Assembly: GCF_000003605.2 (NCBI RefSeq)
Contig: NW_003129364.1
Span: forward strand, 249,930 to 269,372
Length of the DNA stretch: 19,443 nucleotides
Source of the DNA: Saccoglossus kowalevskii
Lineage: Eukaryota > Hemichordata > Enteropneusta > Harrimaniidae
Direction of reading: 5' to 3'
Each line of letters begins with the position of its first letter. Within the stretch, counting starts at the first letter, position 1. The notes beneath the pieces were generated by a model. The model was not told where the DNA came from, ran no database searches, and worked only from the letters and a program-made list of their open reading frames with translations. The position numbers and the translations under genes were made by a program. Of the stretch, positions 1-10,738 are shown piece by piece.

Positions 1-120
1 TACAATTGGCCTCTCAACCAATCACAGACAATACAATTGGCTTCTACACTAATCACCAACAATACAATTGGCCTCTCCACCAATCACAGACAATACAATT
101 GGCTTCTACACTAATCATGT
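1..120. repeat. 31-bp tandem repeat with 62-bp alternating order
   Basis: Four consecutive units begin with TACAATTGGC at 1, 32, 63 and 94; the last is cut short at about 120. Units 1 and 3 resemble each other (CCTCTC.ACCAATCACAGACAA), as do units 2 and 4 (TTCTACACTAATCA), so the true higher-order period is 62 bp. The array probably continues left of the window, because unit 1 starts at the first base. Units 1 and 3 each hold ATTGG and CCAAT facing one another. No coding potential is evident. Confidence 0.93.
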
Positions 121-759
121 TAAGTATTGAAAATGACAATGATCTTGTATGAAGTTTATATAGACTAATCAACTGAATCAATAGCCATCAGTCATTTCTA
201 TAAAACGATGATCCCGAGATGCGGAGATAACTCAAATCCAATAGTTCAATTACCAGGTGGTCTCCAATATTTGAAACCTATTGAGTTTAAACAGAGGTCA
301 TCAATACACAGTCACTATAAATTTGCACTTAACCATTTCACTGAAAATGCCTTCTAGGCAAAAATACAGTTGCTTACTTATTCAAATAAAAATATTAATT
401 TTGGACAAAACAGGAATGATTTGTCTTGTTGTTTTTTTCAAGAGATAAACAGGTAAACAATAAAGAGGTAAACAATTCCAAATTACGCAGATATACACTA
501 GTAAATCTACAGTATATAGCTACATGTATTTGTAAGATGTCCGTCAGAGCTGAAAGGATAATTTAGTGGAAGATGTCTAAAATTCAAAGGTTGATGGCAT
601 CAACTTAATAGAAAATATTAAAAAAATCTATTTTTATTTCTTAATATCGATCTGTTTCAACAGCCTTTGAAATTGACGCACACACCGTCCAGAAACAGAT
701 CTAATTATTATTATATTATTTTTTTATATATTTTTAGCCTAAACAAATTTAGAGACCAC
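121..759. other. Gene-free AT-rich stretch
   Basis: No gene, RNA or repeat family is recognised here. There are poly-A and poly-T runs and AT-rich stretches near 620-740. A 77-codon open frame at 667-900 runs into the neighbouring CpG-rich patch but has low-complexity composition and no recognisable motif, so I do not call it. Confidence 0.6.
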
Positions 760-1165
760 TTCATAGTTATCGTCAGACTATGTAGCTGTTCAATTTCTTT
801 AGAGCTTATCAATAGACCATTTTCCGTTCACTGCGAGAATCACGCGTTACGCGTGAAATCGAACGTAAAACCAGGACAAACAAAGGTCATAGCATTGTAG
901 TGGCGTCAAACACCGCGTGGGATTCGACAAACGCAAAAATATTTTGGGGGGCATTTCCATGCTTAATAATGTGCTGTCCACATTTCATGATAGGCAATTT
1001 CGATTAAGTAAGGGTATTCGGAAGCAATATTCCTCTGTCGAAGATCGGCCGGTCGATGTGAGCTACGAAATAAAGAAATTCTAGTTCGAAATCACATCGT
1101 TCCACTTTTGTGGCAGATGTTCAACGCGCGTCTTTCATACATCTCGCGAGATCTCGCAATTGTAT
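760..1165. promoter_or_regulatory. CpG-dense patch, candidate promoter
   Basis: About 30 CpG dinucleotides fall within roughly 400 bp, whereas flanking kilobases have very few. The patch holds the perfect palindrome TCTCGCGAGA at 1142-1151. In vertebrate promoters this element marks TATA-less start sites and is bound by BANP. The patch also holds a perfect inverted repeat TCACGCGT-T-ACGCGTGA at 840-856 and a second one pairing CGATGTGA (1054-1061) with TCACATCG (1092-1099). No TATA box or convincing coding start was found, and direction of transcription cannot be decided. The promoter role is inferred from CpG content and the motif. It could instead be a young, not yet CpG-depleted insertion. 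Confidence 0.5.
1142..1151. promoter_or_regulatory. TCTCGCGAGA palindrome (CGCG/BANP-type element)
   Basis: This is an exact 10-bp self-complementary match. A further TCTCGC follows directly at 1152-1157. The motif is established as a core promoter element in vertebrate CpG-island promoters; whether it functions the same way in this organism is inference. Confidence 0.5.
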
Positions 1166-4100
1166 GGAAAATCACCTATTAGATTAGTGAGAGGTTTACA
1201 GTTTACAAATGTATGCAAGACTTGTTAACCAAGAAATAAAAAACTTTAAAATACACAAAATTGTGAATAAATTTTTATGAGAAGGGAAAATGTTAAGGTT
1301 TCAAAAGTTATATGCAAATATATTGACATGCCTAAGAATGATGCCTGCATTTAAACAGCAAATGTCACTGTACCGGAAACAGTAATACTTCCTCACCAAG
1401 GGGAATATTGGATAATACTAAAATTGTCAAGATAAGTGTAAAGACCCATTGATAGACAATGGAAATGGATTATAAAAAAAACAGACATTTTGTAACAATA
1501 AAACAAAATATTAAGATGTGAGAGGTGGACCATACATCAAGTTCTTAAAAGGGGGCGTGGAATGTACTTCGAAAAGATATGTGAATTGTACTGTATTTTC
1601 ATTGAATAATTTTCTTCCTTTGCAAGAATTAATTTTATACTCCTTTTGTTTTTGAAGATTTATTTTTTAGATATATAGTAAATTCTTTGATGCATATGTA
1701 TTCTCTGTACTTTTATCGTTATAACTTACTCCCCTCTAAACACAAAGAATGGTCAACTCCTTGTACAGCACTCCATTGTGGTGAGAAAACACACATATGT
1801 ACCAATCCGATTGAAAACAAGTCAAATCCATCAAAGAAAACCCTTTCCAAGAAATTGAATTAAAAACTGACAACAGATCGACCCCCGACTATTTCACAAC
1901 TGAAATCGATTTTACCTTCTAGCCCTACAACACCTCTAGCCATTTATCACAAATGAAATAGACTATACAAAAGACTTTCCTACAAATGCCATTACCAAGG
2001 AAACAATCAACTCTCAGACAGAGCAGAGTGGTAACAACGCATAGCAAAAAAAATCTCTGATAGTAATGTGCAAATTCCAATCAGACGATAGAAGCAAACA
2101 AAATACACTTCGCCTCCATTTGTATGACCAGCTGTTTACAGCATGCAAACCACCGATTCAAACATTGATGGGATAAGCGTTCATGATTCAAGCTGATACT
2201 TAAAACAACAAATACATTTAACAGCCTACATTTTTTTTAGCTGATGATCCTGAATCGTTGAAATCCTATGGTCCAAGACAAGCGAGAGAAGATTCCAACA
2301 ACTTTCCTTCTAAAAATCTCCTATATAGTAGAACCAGGAAATGAACGGAAGGCGATGTGTCATCTGTTTACATGGAGCTCCTCCTCAATGGGATATCTGC
2401 GTTGCACTTAGCGCCATCTAAGCAACACTTGAATATTCCACCAAAATAGAGACACACATCAGTGTAGTAGCATTTCAGCTTGCCAGGTAATGTTTCACAT
2501 GGATCGTTCCATTCCTATACACCAATCCGCTTATGACAGCAAACGTACCTTGTACAATTCTACAACTGACTTTATAGAATGAAGAGAGTTTAATATAGAA
2601 AGGAGAAACTATTAAAGCTATAGGGGAAGCATATCACACATACAGAAATCCAAATTTGAATTTCCCATCAGACTGCAAGCTGTACACCCCTATTTAATAA
2701 TACTTATTCCTCTACGTAAAGCAATCAGGTGCATTGACTGAAGGGCTTTGTATTGATTTAGATTCTCTACTAATTACCTGTACCATTTGATGTCCACTTT
2801 GAAAACACCCTATGGCATATTTTATCTATGTAAACATTTTGCTGTCGAAAATAGTCAAATTCAGGGGAGAATTATGACACCAGGTATGTAATAACAAAAT
2901 GGGATTACTCTCCAGAGTCCTGAATAATAAACAAGAGAAAGGCAAGAACTGGGAATTCATTTCTATCATACTGAACATTTCACCGAAACATTTAAGAGGG
3001 GTTATCTCCAGGTTGCGTCTGAAATGTGCAATCACCTAACAATTCTAAAATTAATTGCGACGCAGTTTATTTTATTTTATGTCTCCCCTTGGTGTTCTTG
3101 AATTTATCAGTAAAAATTCTTCATCGTTTGCGTTCACTATACATCAGGGAATAACACAATACAAGCTGATGTGAATTATACAGAATAGGTGGGGCAGCAC
3201 AGGATAGGGAGCGAGCTGGTAATGATACCACCGTATTAGGGTATAGGTTCACTAACTTAAATAATATATACAAGATTCAACTAGTTTATTGTGAAAAACA
3301 ACTTATAAATTTATAACAAGTGATATTTAGTTGTAATTTATTTACAAAATAACACTGGTAACCCTGAACCATTTAAATTCATATTTGTATTTATTAAAAT
3401 TCACACAATACATCTTTGAAAATTTTGCTATACCATTTCCATGGCAATTTTCATGAATATTTTGAAGCAAAAACCATGTACTGTATGATTACATACATGG
3501 ATGTGTAACAAAAAGTACAATGTTTTGACTCATCGCATCATAAACCTAGGGCATATTCGCATGTAATTTTGCTATGACAGAATACAAAACCCATATTGCC
3601 ATGGAAACATTTTATTGTATATTTTCTTTTTTATTTAAGTGTATATAGCATAATGTTGCAAAACATGTTGGTGAAGACGACACCCTAGAAACATTTCTAG
3701 AATTGATGTAAATTTTCTATTTCAATGTAAAGTAAAATTTATGTTATAAATATACTATGGATTGGTACTCCATTAGTGTCATAATTCATAACTATGGTAA
3801 CGCCTGACCACATTTTAATCTGTCGCTTTATAAAACCCTTCCCATTTGCACTATTAGATAACAGTCTTTCAGGTCCATGTTACTAACAAGTCCAACTTAT
3901 TGATTGACACATTCCTCGCCTTTCACTTCACAGAGCACACATATTTACTGAGGGCACTTCATACACAAGTAACATAATTATTTTCTTTTACTTCAGTTTT
4001 ATTCAGAGCATTTAACACTTGGACAGATGGAGACACTTCTATTAGACAAGCAAAGAAACTAGACAGCTACATGTATGTCATTTAAATTTCTCTCAGCACT

Positions 4101-4617
4101 GGCAAAATAAGAGCATTTTGCTTATCTTTTTCATGACCATGTGACAATAACCGTGGGCATTCGGTCATGTGATGACAGTAGACGTCTTTTTAGGATCTTG
4201 TAGCAACTAATTTGCTGTGCGGCAACACAACATGGGAGAAACTGCCCTGGCAGGGGAACGCTTTCGGGCTTACTTGTATATACAGTGTTTTACAGAGTAG
4301 CATGGTGCAAATATGTACATGTAGCAGTCACATGATCATAGAGTACGCTTAGATTCTCGGATGAAATAAACATGTTTTGCATGCAAATGAACTGAAGCCA
4401 TACAAATTGCAATTACAATTGAAAGCTCCATAATCAAGAGCCTGAGAAATCTTTCTAGAATTAAATGCAAGCTATTATTTAAAGAAGCCTATCAGAACAC
4501 ACATTTAATTTACAGAAAAGTTCAATGCATAGTTTCAGTTTAATTTGGGTAAAACAGAAATACTTTTAGAGCCCAGCAATACAATGTACAGGAGCAGCGC
4601 ACACAAAATATCGGTAA
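1166..4617. other. Long gene-free AT-rich stretch
   Basis: No supported gene was found in this 3.4 kb. A slightly GC-richer patch at 2290-2420 contains a CTCF-like core (2411-2419, minus strand) and only very short open frames. Several degenerate copies of the TTGCCATGGCAAC-like motif occur (for example near 1989, 3433 and 3597). TACATGTA occurs at 4068 and 4316, and E-box-like CATGTGA or CACATGA near 4137, 4165 and 4329. A possible 5' splice motif CAG|GTAATT on the minus strand near 2775 has no matching acceptor. The stretch is best read as intron or intergenic DNA. Confidence 0.6.
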
Positions 4618-4820
4618 TATTGTAAAATACTTTATTTTCGCTGGAATTAATTTTCGCTGAAAACACTTTTTAAGCGTTTTGTGTGGAATTTATTTTCACG
4701 GATTTTTGACGAGTTGAATGTGAAACACAAGAACAAAGGTATATTCGCTGCATTTTATTTTCACTGAAACATTTCATCAGCGAAAATTAATTGCAAGCGA
4801 AAATAAAGTATTCTACAGTA
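4618..4820 (+). mobile_element. Foldback MITE-like element, copy A
   Basis: This 203-bp element starts TATTGTAAAATACTTTATTT and ends with the near-complement GTATTCTACAGTA. Inside, the motifs TTTTCGCTGG and TTTTCGCTGAAA recur in inverted form (TCAGCGAAAA, AAGCGAAAAT), so most of the element can fold on itself. It aligns along its whole length with the reverse complement of 13825-14036, including the inner segment ATTTATTTTCAC and the ATGTGAAA centre. It has no ORF, so it is non-autonomous and would need a transposase supplied elsewhere. Both termini carry TA, which suggests a TA target duplication of the Tc1/mariner type, but that assignment is inference. I recall similar TACTTTATTTTCGC termini from bivalve genomes but cannot verify the family here. 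Confidence 0.85.
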
Positions 4821-5924
4821 TACTAGTATACAGTTGAAGGCAGTTTTTGGCTACAATATTTTGTACGAGATTAAGAATTGAACAGAAAATATTGACCAGC
4901 TTTGTATACATCTACAGATGTTAAAAAACAGATAACATTAAATTTATCATACTTTTAGGGATCATTTCTATAGTATATATCACGATTCCATCACTGAAAA
5001 GTGACGAGAATTTATTCATTCTCACTTAAAGGCTGATGGGTGACGTGCAGTGCAAGTTCAAATTTCATACAAATAATGCATTTTACATGTGTTGTGTACG
5101 TCGATATGAGTCCTATAACCAACATGAACGTGACGCAGCCGCAGCGACCGCCACCCTTTAACTAATGCAAGTATCAGCAATGGGCAGATTTATCGTTAGA
5201 AGGGCATTAACATTAATTTTTACTTTCCTGATGTGTGAGTCTCGTGCAAAGTGAATAAAATTTTAACGTTTGACATTCAAGTTTTTAAGATACCCATTCA
5301 GGATTGAGTAAATATTATTTGACAACAGTTACTTTTATGTGACAATGAAACATTTATGTAGCAGACTGAGATTAAACCCAAAACCCCTCGTGAGAGGAAT
5401 TAAAATTCATGACACCACATTTCAAAATCTTGAGATATATTAATCCTCTTCAACCAAGCAAAATACAAATTTGAGATAAACATCATCGTTTCTTTGCATC
5501 CCTGATGTAATTTTAATATTCAATAACGGACGATAGACCCAGATGATACACTGTATCATTGTGACCTTTCAAAAACCTTGATGATATCGGGTACTGAGTC
5601 TATTATTCTGGTTTAAAATAACTTCAACTCAAAAAACTGTGCGTATTTACTAAGTTTGTTCTAATCAACAGCAATACTGTGATTTCCCAGAGGGCCAACA
5701 GTTAATTGTGTTCTATCTGAAGCAGTTACAGTAATCAGTTCCGTTGACGAATGATTATTTTCAATATATTCACATAAACAAACAAAAAATATAAAATGCA
5801 GTCAACACAAGCTAGTGAGATGGAATCATCACTCAAACACAATGTGTCCATGCAGCCTTGGAGTAATTTCCTCCCTGAATTAAAAATATTCAACTTGAAA
5901 AAATCCTGCAAATTAAAACGGCTT
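4821..5924. other. Gene-free stretch with small palindromes
   Basis: No supported gene. A small CpG-rich patch lies at 5098-5160, with the string GACGCAGCCGCAGCGACCGC at 5131-5150. It contains a 19-codon open frame (5107-5166) that I do not consider a gene. A perfect 7-bp inverted repeat ATGATAC-ACT-GTATCAT lies at 5543-5559. An 84-codon open frame at 5796-6050 overlaps a 77-codon frame on the other strand, and neither has family features. Confidence 0.55.
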
Positions 5925-5938
5925 GTTGTCATGGCAAC
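5925..5938 (+). promoter_or_regulatory. X-box-like RFX site (one mismatch)
   Basis: The sequence is GTTGTCATGGCAAC. It differs at one base from GTTGCCATGGCAAC, the palindromic consensus for RFX winged-helix transcription factors, which control ciliary genes in animals. It is the first of three such sites within 730 bp. Confidence 0.4.
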
Positions 5939-6199
5939 CCACGGCTTCAAATATAAATTTCCACCCAATTACTCCAAGTCACGAAAATATTATCGAGCCA
6001 AGGATCATTTGATCTTTACCTCTGCACAGATTCTCTATAAACACAGTTAATTAAAATGTCAATTTTTTACCAATATATTCATCACAACCAGTACCAGCAA
6101 TAGGGTACAGAATTAACTCACACACAAAAAAAAACATTCATTCCACTGCCAATTAGTCGGTCATTTGAAAACAAGAGTAATTTATAATAACTACACTGC

Positions 6200-6213
6200 A
6201 TTACCATGGCAAC
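6200..6213 (+). promoter_or_regulatory. X-box-like RFX site (one mismatch to GTNRCC-NN-RGYAAC)
   Basis: The sequence is ATTACCATGGCAAC, with only the first base off the degenerate consensus. It lies 275 bp from the previous site. Confidence 0.35.
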
Positions 6214-6642
6214 AAACCAACACCATAATCAACTTAAGTCACTTTTCACAAATTAAACCATTAAATCATTTTTTCCGTAATTTGTCATTCTTTTTTTTTT
6301 ATCAAAACATGTATCTTGTTTGAAATTACATTTATCCAAAAGTAACAAAAAAATTGTAGAAAAACACATAAAAATCTACAAAACATTGAACCAAATTTTG
6401 ATGTGAACAAAAATGACATTTATAGATATAAATTATAATTCGGCCATACAAATGAGCCATACTTGAGCTCAGCCTCAGGCAATATACTAAACTGCTAACT
6501 ATATACTTAACCATCATATGATAAGATCTCAAACTTATAAACGTACGGTAATTATGAAGTTGCCTCAAATACCTACAAACTGATTGTCACAAATCTGAAG
6601 AAATTGCCTGTAAGGATGTTCTTTCCCAAATAAGATAGTCTA

Positions 6643-6656
6643 GTTGCCTTGGTAAC
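6643..6656 (+). promoter_or_regulatory. X-box, full match to RFX consensus
   Basis: GTTGCCTTGGTAAC matches GTNRCC-NN-RGYAAC at every fixed position. No start codon or promoter signature is visible close by, so a distal enhancer or a chance match are both possible. Confidence 0.45.
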
Positions 6657-6745
6657 AGAGATGTGATTACCAGATTAAAGATTTTTAACATTATTAAATA
6701 CTACATGAGATTATCTGTTTATCCTGCCTTGAAGGTATCAACAAA

Positions 6746-7220
6746 TTTGTATCCAGTGCATCTGCCATATTGAAAAACAAAAGAATTTTCTGAATTGCCA
6801 TATGGTGGCACCCTACAGTATGCAGAAAGTAGAAATAGAAAACAAAACAAAAGAAACTCATTTAAATATCCATTTACAAGATGGCAGAATTTTACATGCA
6901 ATGACGCTTCTGAACGCAGAACCTGTTTATTATTCGACACAACAAATTATGTTGAAAATATGGATCCAATGAATATGACACTTTTTGTATCCAGTGCATC
7001 TGCCATATTGAAAAACAAAAACATTTTCTGAATTGCCATATGGTGGCACCCTACAGTATGCAGAAAGTAGAAATAAAACAAAAACAAAAGAAACTCATTT
7101 AAATATCCATTTACAAGATGGCAGAGTTTTACATGCAATGATGCTTCTGAACGCAGAACCTGTTTATTATTTGACACAACAAATTATGTTGAAAATATGG
7201 ATCCAATGAATATGACACTT
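6746..7220. repeat. Recent tandem duplication of a ~238-bp segment
   Basis: Copy 1 is 6746-6983 and copy 2 is 6984-7220. They differ by about seven substitutions and one single-base indel in an A-rich run, so they are about 97% identical. Two of the differences are CpG in copy 1 versus TpG in copy 2 (6905/7142 and 6935/7172). The paired open frames that share the start MSNNKQVLRSEASLHVK on the minus strand exist only because the DNA is duplicated and are not evidence of a gene. No inverted terminal repeat was found, so this looks like a segmental duplication rather than an element. Confidence 0.95.
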
Positions 7221-8818
7221 GTAAAACATACTTGCTTGAATGAGATCCAGTGCACAGTACAAAGACCAATTTACCCTTAAAGATTTACATACCAAATAAT
7301 GGTCTACATATGTTTTTTTTAACTCAGCAATTTTTTCTTAATTTGAAACATAAAAAGAAACACAAAGACAAAGAATCAAATTCTGCATCCAAAATAATGT
7401 TCAACTCATTTGTACCGTTACATTTACTATTTTTTCAATGCTAGAATAATTTGGAGATTTTAGTGAGGAGTTCACTAATTGCTGCTGAAGTTGGATTCAG
7501 ATGTATTTTCAGGTTCAAGTAAATTATAGTATTTCTGCGCCCTCTGGTAACTGTTTTTTTTTTTACTATTAGTTTTAGAAAATACATAGGAATGGTTTAA
7601 AAAAAATCAAAATAGTTAACAGCATTTTCACTCAAAGTAATGTTTATAATAATCAGAAAACTGAAATTAATGTTGTGCAAGTTGTTTTGAAGCATTAGAG
7701 TAAAACTACTAGCAAATATTAATAAAACCTAAAATTGAAAGTATAGCAATATATAACATTATAATAAATACTACCAAGAACAGAATGTTATGCTCAATTA
7801 ATTTTTATCAATTAATTTCCTTCATCTTTTAAATTAGTTTTCAGATAAAAAATGATTATGATAAAACCATAGCACCATGAAACAATCCATTATCAAATAC
7901 TATCAGTAGTGTTTATTGTCATTCTATTTAAACTGTATGTCCAAACAGCCTGATACTGGGTTTGGATACTTAAACCCCAACAAAAACTAATTATTGTTGT
8001 CCTAAATAATTACATCTCAATTGTAAATGAAGCATCTAAGAAGAGCAAATTATTTTGTTACTAATGTATAACAAAAGAAGTGACAAAATAACTAAAAGAA
8101 AACAAATGAAATGACAACGAATTTCCCAAATAGCGCCCTCTATAGACCATTTTGATATTACAATATGATTTAATTTAGTGGTAAAATATGCCATGATCTG
8201 GAAAAAGCAATTTAAAAGATTGTAACCATATTACGCAATTCCCTTTTTTTCTTTTAAAACTGCTCTGTATAAACTCCGCAACAAAGCATTACTGTCTGTC
8301 ATTTGAATTCCATCACGTTCTCGCCAAAAAGTTGGTGTGACACTTTGAAAACTTTTGTGTAATTTTCAATAATTTATTACTTTATTTTGGACCATAATTT
8401 TGCACTGGCAAATGAACTTGGTCAAAATTTATGAAAAAATATGATAAATAGGTGATTTTTTTTTTTTAAATGTTTAAAGTGTTTACATACATGTAGTACT
8501 CATCAAAAAACTGTACTGTTGCAGTAACTTATCAATTCTAAACACACCACTTTAAATATAATTTTTTTTGAATGAAAATATTTTTTTATTAAGCATGAAA
8601 ATATGACATATGGTATTGTTCTGGTCATGTGATCACAACAGCACATGTTGATAAATTGAGGGCTTCTATCAGGTGTGGATGATATTCTATTTCAGGTTCA
8701 ATGGCCGGACACATTAATTTTAACCTGACAGACAGCTGCCAAATCACCACCTGTTTCTCATTATACACATTATTCTGATGTTATGGCATCTTACTTATAA
8801 TATCTGCAGTAATTCTTG
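7221..8818. other. Gene-free AT-rich stretch with two CTCF-like cores
   Basis: No supported gene. GCGCCCTCT occurs at 7537-7545 and 8133-8141, which on the minus strand reads AGAGGGCGC. An acceptor-like CTATTTCAG at about 8686-8694 precedes a short open frame that stops after 27 codons; it has no support as an exon. Confidence 0.5.
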
Positions 8819-8933
8819 GCCTAAACTTGCTGTCTCTGTGATGCCTAACTTGCTATCTTGTAATTCTATTTCGCCTAACTTGCCATCACTTTCTGCCTAA
8901 CTTGTTTTCATTTTATAATACTGCCTAACTTGC
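8819..8933 (+). repeat. Five irregularly spaced GCCTAACTTGC motifs
   Basis: GCCTAAACTTGC or GCCTAACTTG(C/T) starts at 8819, 8843, 8873, 8895 and 8923. Spacings of 24, 30, 22 and 28 bp make this an interspersed motif array rather than a simple tandem repeat. Three copies share the extension TTGCTATC, TTGCCATC or TTGCTAGATC. The function is unknown. Confidence 0.8.
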
Positions 8934-10540
8934 TAGATCTCAATTTGTAGGGAAGTGACTTTTTTGGGGACTGGATTCAGGTGCATTAATATGTGATTTA
9001 TTAACCAAGCCTAAATAATATAGCGCATACCATTATATCTGACACCAAATATAGGTCATTTCATGTGCCAGTTGTTTTTTGTTCTCATTTTAAACTGTTT
9101 ATTTGATGTTTGTTGCTAGGTGACAGCACAAAGTTCAAAGGCTCATCGTTGATCTATTCCAGTAAAATAAACTATTTATTTTCTCTTTTATCAATAGTTA
9201 ATAATGACCCCCCCCCCCACACACACACCCACACGCCCACCCCGAGTATACAAATCACACCATATTATTTTGTGGTATTTTCTTTTATTTCTAAATTTTT
9301 CAGTAAGATAATTGGATTAGTTTATAATAAATACAAAATATTAGTTATTTTGACGAAAGATACACATTTACGGGACTGAAAATATTACCAAACAAATAAG
9401 ATTGAACTTTATGCACTATATTAGAAATGTACATCTCCAACAGAGAAAAACTAAACTAAGGCAGCAATAGAGGTTTCCCATAGCAATGTACTTTACTAAA
9501 AGAGGTTAATTTGTTTACTCCACATCAACCTCGCTAACAGGTTTCTCCAAATGGAGGCTTAAATAATAAGTTCTATCCAGACCATAAATATTTATTATCT
9601 CAATAATTCAACTCTGACCTCAACTGACATCAATTCCAAATAGTTTTGGGTTGGTCACCACTCAATCTGTATCTGATCTATATTCAGCTCCCAAACATTA
9701 ACTTAATAAAGTCATTTTAATACCTTTTGAGTTAATGCTATAGAGAAATATTTTCATCAATTTTGCTAGGAACATGAACATGAAAAACTGTTAAAATTCC
9801 TCTTCAGAGACGTTTAAAAGAGAAGTCCCCTCCATCAATTTACTGTTTTACAGTACTTGAATACTGTTTACCAGCAAAATTAGTATAAGCCAAATAGAGT
9901 ATTGTACTATAAGGGAGATAAACACCTGAGTTGTGTGTACTGTCCCTCTGTGAAGTTATGTTCACCACTAGATAAACAAACCTGTGTTAGTTGGAATGTA
10001 GAGAATTTATTATCAGGAAAGATATAGAAGAGTATAAAGAGATTCATTATATGTAGACAACTTTATTGATATGTTTTGATCACATTTCATTTACTGTTCA
10101 AAGTGATATTTTTGGAAATATTGCACACATACAATGTGAATCAAAACTTACATTTAGTGTATTTGCATATAAATATAAACATGACTTATTTTGACCATAT
10201 AAATACTTTTGTAATTTTTATAAAAGCTCATGTTAATAGAGCAAAAGCCTATTTTTTTAAATCGACTCACCTATGTTCTTATTTAAGAAAGGGTATTCGA
10301 TGGGGGTTCACTACAAATAGTATAGGTTGGATAAGGTAAAAAGCTCATATGGTAGTACTATGGACCATAATAAAAGAGCTAAGAATATATGCCAAACCTT
10401 CATGTGCCCCAGCACAGGGCAAGTACATTCAATGGAAATGTACATCCACACAGTAACATGTACAGTAGATGGCATAAAAATGAACCCTACCTGCAAAAGC
10501 TTATACAGACATGTACTATAATTTGGGTCTAAAAGTATTA
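8934..10540. other. Gene-free stretch with overlapping chance ORFs
   Basis: No supported gene. It holds the C/CA low-complexity tract at 9208-9243. Open frames at 9110-9379 and 10076-10339 are low-complexity or AT-driven. At 10311-10496 and 10327-10521 both strands are open. The minus-strand frame at 10311-10490 follows an acceptor-like TTTTGCAG and is considered under the candidate exon at 10997-11110. Confidence 0.5.
9208..9243. repeat. C(11) run followed by CA-rich tract
   Basis: Eleven consecutive C at 9208-9218 pass into ACACACAC and CCACCCC. This is simple sequence with no coding meaning, although an open frame at 9110-9379 runs through it as a His/Pro/Thr stretch. Confidence 0.95.
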
Positions 10541-10576
10541 TTTACCTGGAATAAAATTTTTTTTTTTTCAGGTAAA
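10541..10576. other. Palindrome with CAG|GTAAA on both strands
   Basis: TTTACCTG (10541-10548) and CAGGTAAA (10569-10576) form perfect 8-bp arms around a 20-nt T-rich loop. On the plus strand a 12-T run and CAG is followed at once by GTAAAC. On the minus strand TTTTATTCCAG is followed by GTAAAT. An acceptor fused directly to a donor is the form of recursive splice sites (zero-length exons) known in insect and vertebrate long introns. Use in splicing is inference. The minus-strand version would lie inside the intron proposed after the 10997-11110 exon. Confidence 0.35.
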
Positions 10577-10738
10577 CTATCAAGAACAACAGAAATCCAA
10601 CCACAGTGGCAAAAACACAACACAAACACAGTTGTCTGTCAAGTGTGTCACTATGGGAAAAAAAATAGTTTAAATTGTTACATGTGTGTAGGTATCTACA
10701 GTTCACAACTAAAATTGGATAAAACAAGACATGCCAAC

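Noticed and set aside
2768-2830. Minus-strand CAG|GTAATT donor with a short open frame before it
   Set aside because: No plausible acceptor within range and the only frame compatible with the donor meets a stop after 16 codons.
5735-6050. 84-codon plus-strand frame and 77-codon minus-strand frame
   Set aside because: The plus frame looks moderately protein-like, but it is matched by an opposite frame and has no acceptor, donor or family motif.
6719-7177. Two paralogous minus-strand frames sharing MSNNKQVLRSEASLHVK
   Set aside because: They are the same DNA duplicated in tandem; after the shared part the frames diverge through an indel, which argues against selection on protein.
4130-8640. 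Several GTCATGTGA / CACATGA E-box-like sites
   Set aside because: Short palindromic motifs expected a few times by chance; no clustering near a start site.
8686-8780. Plus-strand CTATTTCAG acceptor followed by a 27-codon frame
   Set aside because: The frame ends quickly, no upstream donor or coding exon is evident, and the match is compatible with chance.
9110-9379. 89-codon frame with a Pro/His/Thr stretch
   Set aside because: The stretch is the C/CA simple repeat; the remainder is AT-rich text without features.
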